Shown piece after piece: positions 42,452-46,723 of a DNA stretch of 46,723 nucleotides. The notes beneath the pieces were generated by a model. It saw only the letters and a list, made by a program, of their open reading frames with translations, had not been told where the DNA came from and did not search any database. Each line of letters opens with the position of its first letter. Position 1 is the stretch's first letter. Source of the DNA: Gnetum montanum (Eukaryota > Streptophyta > Gnetopsida > Gnetales > Gnetaceae); contig MNCI01000661.1 in the NCBI GenBank assembly GCA_015680685.1, forward strand, positions 64,789 through 111,511, read 5' to 3'. A program made the translations under genes and the position numbers.

Positions 42452-43431
42452 TGATGATTGGGAAAGTACCCCTACGCCCAACCAACGAATGATAAGCATT
42501 CACGTGTAATCTGGTCGAATTCCACAGACTGTAATTACTAAGTACACTAGAGCTAAATGGTGTATGTGTGTTGTTCATCATTGTCTTGCTAGCCCCACTT
42601 GTGGAATGCAATTATGTGGTTAAGTGTGATTGAGGCATATGATTTNATTGTCTTGCTAGCCCCACTTGTGGAATTCAATTATGTGGTTAATTGTGATTGA
42701 GGCATATGATTTTTATTATTTTATGCTTTTATTGAATTACTCACCTAGAATAAGAATAAAAGTAGGAGTGATTAAAAGTGAAAGCGATTAATTGCTAAAG
42801 AAATTAAAATCTAATCTAGCCTAACATAAGTAATGGTCCCCACTTCCTGGACACATCCTAAAGTTCATGCAAACATTGTTGGGCTATCAAACACTAATCA
42901 TTTCTAAGCTACCAAGTGGCACACATATGCTCGAAGGGGTCGTGCTTATGTAATTTAATCGATTTGCTTAATTGATCTAAATGAATTATTGTGCTAATAA
43001 CATGAATGTAAAGTGCATAAAATAAAATAAAATAAAATAAAATAAAATAAATGGGTAATAAAATAAAATAAAATAAATGTGTAAGAAAACCAATCTCAAG
43101 TGCCACAAGGATGAACCAAAGAGCTTGTCTTTATTGCCAACACAATGATGTGCTTAGGTACATCAATGCTTGAATAAAGATTTGTTCACACTTAGACCTC
43201 CTATTGCAGGCACTTGGAAAATATTCTAACTTTCAAATAGACATATTACAAGAGTTTTGCTACTTGACTGCTAAAAAATTGCTCCCAATTATGCACATGG
43301 GCACTATATTTATAGACCTAGGGGTAACTGCTCTAATAATTAGAATAACTGCTCTAATAATAATCACTCTAATAATTAGAGTAATCACTCTAATAATAAC
43401 CACTCTAATAATTAAAGTAACTGCTCCATCA
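42452..43431 (-). repeat. 5' LTR of the outer element
   Basis: 980 bp, TGATGATTGGGAAAG...CTGCTCCATCA on plus. Includes a 66-bp duplication around an unknown base at 42646 and an (AATAA)n/(AAAAT)n stretch at about 43018-43078. TATA-like box at 43304-43315 and five TAATAAT cores (43334, 43355, 43370, 43391, 43406) with the same 21/15 spacing as its partner. Confidence 0.88.
42580..42712. repeat. 66-bp tandem duplication around an unknown base
   Basis: Copy 1 is 42580-42645, N at 42646, copy 2 is 42647-42712; two mismatches. The partner LTR has one copy. Confidence 0.85.
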
Positions 43432-43436
43432 ACTAG
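43432..43436. repeat. target-site duplication ACTAG, right copy
   Basis: Matches 25238-25242 exactly. Confidence 0.88.
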
Positions 43437-45802
43437 TAATAACACAACGAAAGCATGATAAACTAAGAAACGAGTGGTGTATGAAAATACATTAAGAATA
43501 AATCACTTAGTGTATATATATTTTGAAAAGTTAAACTACACAAAAATCCATGCCAAACCAAACGCTAAGCATACATTTCAATTTTAAAAAAGCTATAGGT
43601 CTCTACATAAACCAAAAATCTGTACTGCTCTCATAGGATGCAAAACATAAACATCATCATATACATAAGAGTATAACAAGGGTCATACCAATATGAACAA
43701 TCCACAATACTATACACAAAAATATACATCAACCAATTCCTAAAGATTTCCCTCTCCTTTTCTTTCTCTTAAGGTTCGCCTACATTTGTGCAGCTTCCAC
43801 TTGTAACTAAATAAAGTTGCTGTAAAACTGAGTAAGAATCCTTTACACTTTGTTTGCTAGATAGTCAACAAGTGCTACATTGAAGGAGAAGAATGGGGTA
43901 CAAGGCAACCTGCATCAACTATTAGTCCTACACATGCTCTATTCAACACATATACATACAATTTTGCACATAACACTAGCATAATCCCTAGAAAATTGAA
44001 TAGATAGCGATTACATAATCATAGATATAGTCACTGTTAGACATAATCAATCATATATTCATCACACCACACCGCATGCATCTTTGCCATCATGCTCATG
44101 TTGTCATACCTACTCCATCCCATAAAGTAACACATGAACTACACAATGATAGATTAATCATAAGATATATTATTGATGTTATGATCCACAAACCAATACC
44201 ATTATATACATAACCCATGTGGTTGTTAGTGTATCCACACTCATTATAGCATGTGAAACATTGTCATGAGTACTCATAATCAATCACTTGTAGATCTTTT
44301 ATTAGTGTTTTATTTACCCAACTAGTGCTAGGGTCTATCAACATGTGAGCCACAACCACTAGCATTTTGGAGAATTGGCTATAGCAATGAACACACCTAT
44401 GCCTTGTACTAGTTGTAGGGACAAACACACCTTCATTTTCCCACTTGTAGGATGAGGCCTAAGATAGAAGCCTCATTAATGCATCACAATGGGGGTCAAT
44501 CTACAACTATCTTCAGAGTGCCTTATCTCTAACTGGTCCTATGATAGCACCACCCACCAATGACCGTTACAAGTGTTGTTACGAAGACGTGCCTAGGCTA
44601 GCTTAAGCTAACACATGTTGCAAGTAGAACACATCCAAAATAAACATAACATTACTACATTGATCCATACCTAATAGTCACATTCATTTCATGAAAACAA
44701 TCTCACAACTTGACAAAATTTTTTTTTGCACCACAATCATACTTCTTGAACTACATATAGTTTTGTAAAAATGACCTCTTTTGCAACCTTTAAGATGATA
44801 TATGCAAAAAGATAAAAAAAATTCCACAATTAAAAAGTACATCTCAAGAAGATCCCAATGACACTAATTTCACCTCAATTGTACTTTTGGAATTAAAGTT
44901 ATGTGTGTTTACAGTTTAATTAATTAATTAATAAATAATAATATTTAATTACAACCAATGATAATTGAAACTCCTAGAAACTCCCACAAAACAATAGGCC
45001 CATAAAACTATAATATTCCAACAATGCTAGTCTGATCAACATGACATAAAATATTTCACAAGTTCACATCATTTCATACATTGCATATTTATTAATAAAC
45101 AATTCACAACCAAAGCCATAAAATTTTGAGAAATCTACAAAACAGCATGGCCAAGCTTAATATTTTAACTATTTTCCCCACATGCCCACAACGCATGATC
45201 ATATACACTAAATGGACATAAAAATATAGGGAAAAAGTAAAGAAAATTCACCAATTAAAATTGTTGCCATAGAAAATATGAAACAAGCATAAATCTGCAA
45301 AAATCCAACAAAACTTCATTTTGCTCCAAATAAGTTTTGCACCCACATAGATAGGACTACAAAAATCCCAAATCCAAGATTAGAGTAAGAAAAAGCCATC
45401 CATAAAGCTAAAATTCTAGAAAAACAAAAGATAACCTAAAAATGGAAAAGAAGAAACTCAAAATTGGATTCTGTTTCTGTCAAAACAAAAAACTTGAAGT
45501 TCAAATTCTTATCACATGTAGTGTAAGAGGCGATGGAAGGAAAAACATGGTTTTTTTTAACAAAAACTATGCTTAATTCATATGCTTTGAAAAAATGAAG
45601 GAAAGTTACTTTGAAAAATAGAAGAGTTACAGAATTTTCAAAGGCATAGAGGAGAGAGAAATAACAAATTTCCATAAAGGATGAGATCATAGGAAAATTT
45701 TTGAAGTTAGAAGATATGAGGGGGCTTGGGGGATTTGGGGTGGGGGGTGTTGTTGGGGGAGATGGCAAGGTGACGCATGGTGGGTTGTGATGAAGGTAGG
45801 AT
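43437..45802. other. non-genic AT-rich sequence, possibly part of an older LTR element
   Basis: No supported gene. It was contiguous with 25015-25237 before the outer element inserted. The minus frame 45831-45436 gives a proline-rich low-complexity product with no domain and is not called. TTAATTAATTAATTAATAAA occurs at about 44919. Confidence 0.4.
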
Positions 45803-46005
45803 AGGTGGTGGAAAGGTTGAAAACTCTTCATGGCAAGGTAAGGGGAAAATTTTCTAAGGGCTACAGAATTTAGAAAATTTTCTATGGCATGGAATTGGCA
45901 TGGACAGGTGGTGGAAAGGTTAAAAAACCTTCATGGTAGTGCAAGGGGAAAATTTTCTAAGTGCTACGGAATTTAGAAAATTTTAAATGGTATGGAATTG
46001 GTGTG
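45803..46005. repeat. 103-bp tandem duplication with GAAAATTTTC palindromes
   Basis: AGGTGGTGGAAAGGTT starts at 45803 and 45906. Both copies carry CTTCATGG..., GGGGAAAATTTTCTAAG and GAATTTAGAAAATTTT. Further GAAAATTTTC-like copies continue to about 46080. Confidence 0.8.
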
Positions 46006-46723
46006 GAGGAGTTAGAAAATTTTTCTAAGTTTTCAAGGTAAAATCAAAGATTGAAAATTTTCTAAGGCATGGAAAATTGAAAGATAAGTGTAAAACGTTT
46101 TTTGAGTGGAGAGGAGGAAATATTAGGGTCATTGGTTGTGCTTTAACCTATATGTTTTTGCTAAATGTGATAGGTCTATGTTAAAATGTACTTAACATGA
46201 ATATTTGCATGGGAATTGAGAACTATGGTATAGGGAACTATTGTTTATGGATTTTGTGTTTTATGTATTTATGGTTCTCTATGTTTATATGATATTTTTA
46301 AGTTTTTTTATTTTTAAAAAATTTTCTATGTTTCTAACTTTGTGATTTTTTTTGGAAGAGAAAAAAAAAAGCAAACACTAAAAGAAACATGTGATAAAAC
46401 ATGATACAAAGAAGAGTAAAATTTAGATCAAGGCAATAATCAAGACCATGCTAAACATGTAGATATAGTTAAAAATAAAAAAGAGGAATAATTGAACTAA
46501 TGTAAGGAAGCTAAAACTAATTTCATACTAAGAACATAAAAGATAAAGAAAGATAAAATAGAAAAATGAGAAAAAATACTTAAGACTACAATGCCTTAGC
46601 AATGGATTTTCTAGCATTAGACCTAGTTGGATCCTTAATATCCTTGATGGATTCAACAATGTCTAACTTACCAAATCCTAGATTCATAAATTTGTAGGTG
46701 CTAGATGACTAATGAATGGTTAT
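46006..46723. other. non-genic AT-rich sequence to the right edge
   Basis: No supported gene. A short minus frame (46723 side to stop 46586-46588) encodes MNLGFGKLDIVESIKDIKD and about 14 more residues; it reads like protein but is too short to identify. Confidence 0.35.

Larger units (their letters stand above)
25243..43431 (-). mobile_element. outer Ty3/gypsy (Athila/Tat-like) element, split by an inner element
   Basis: LTRs 25243-26136 (3') and 42452-43431 (5') belong to one subfamily (both have TACTAAGTA(T/C)ACTAGAGCTAA, absent from the inner element). They are flanked by a perfect ACTAG duplication 18 kb apart. The inner element 26517-36554 sits in its 3' non-coding part. Without it the outer element is about 8.1 kb. 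On minus it carries gag (42289-40515), protease (about 39850-39120) and an integrase remnant (39045-38311); RT, RNase H and the N-terminal part of integrase are missing at a junction near 39045. All frames are broken. Confidence 0.88.

Noticed and set aside
45436-45831. 131-codon minus frame with a proline-rich start
   Set aside because: Low-complexity proline and phenylalanine text with no domain, antisense to a repeat-rich AT region.

Overview
This is plant nuclear DNA: AT-rich, gene-poor and dominated by decayed LTR retrotransposons. It carries one apparently intact resistance gene of the TIR-NB-LRR (TNL) class. TNLs are absent from grasses, the TIR core resembles conifer TNLs (FDVFISHRGPD), and long divergent LTRs are stacked around the single gene, so a gymnosperm, probably a conifer, is my best guess. 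That is inference; no database was used.

Layout. (1) 1-4720 is a stack of Ty3/gypsy (Athila/Tat-like) elements. Element A (minus; 5' LTR 429-1504, gag start to its left) sits in the gag of element B (minus; gag 1505-2294, 5' LTR 2425-3429). B in turn sits in the LTR of element C (plus; truncated LTR 3430-3870, gag from 4024). (2) 4720-8750 has no recognised gene. It holds SINE-like and MITE-like fragments, two unrecognised open stretches (5589-6070), a possible 5' leader exon, and tandem repeats. (3) 8946-15371 is the TNL, six exons on plus. Every junction keeps frame and predicts about 1568 residues: TIR, NB-ARC with all motifs, about a dozen LRRs, and an unrecognised C-terminal region of about 390 residues. 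A 50-bp minisatellite starts at its stop codon. (4) 15600-16770 is intergenic and ends in a LINE-like zinc-finger fragment. (5) 16771-25009 is a complete minus-strand Ty3/gypsy element with a perfect CAACC target duplication. It keeps gag, protease and the integrase tail but lacks RT, RNase H and the integrase core. (6) 25243-43431 is a second minus-strand element with a perfect ACTAG duplication. It is split by a third, full-length minus-strand element, 26517-36554 (LTR-gag-PR-RT-RH-IN-LTR), which holds the only reverse transcriptase in the window. (7) 43437-46723 is AT-rich non-genic DNA, possibly part of the oldest element.

The TNL is the only gene likely to work; its product would be a cytosolic or nuclear immune receptor whose TIR keeps the catalytic glutamate. 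The retroelement reading frames are all broken. The most unusual signals are: U3 regions of related LTRs built from short tandem arrays of different palindromic cores, one of which has changed copy number since insertion; two elements lacking the same RT-RH-integrase block; an optional in-frame 84-nt intron candidate in the TNL; and the minisatellite that seems to have grown out of the TNL reading frame.
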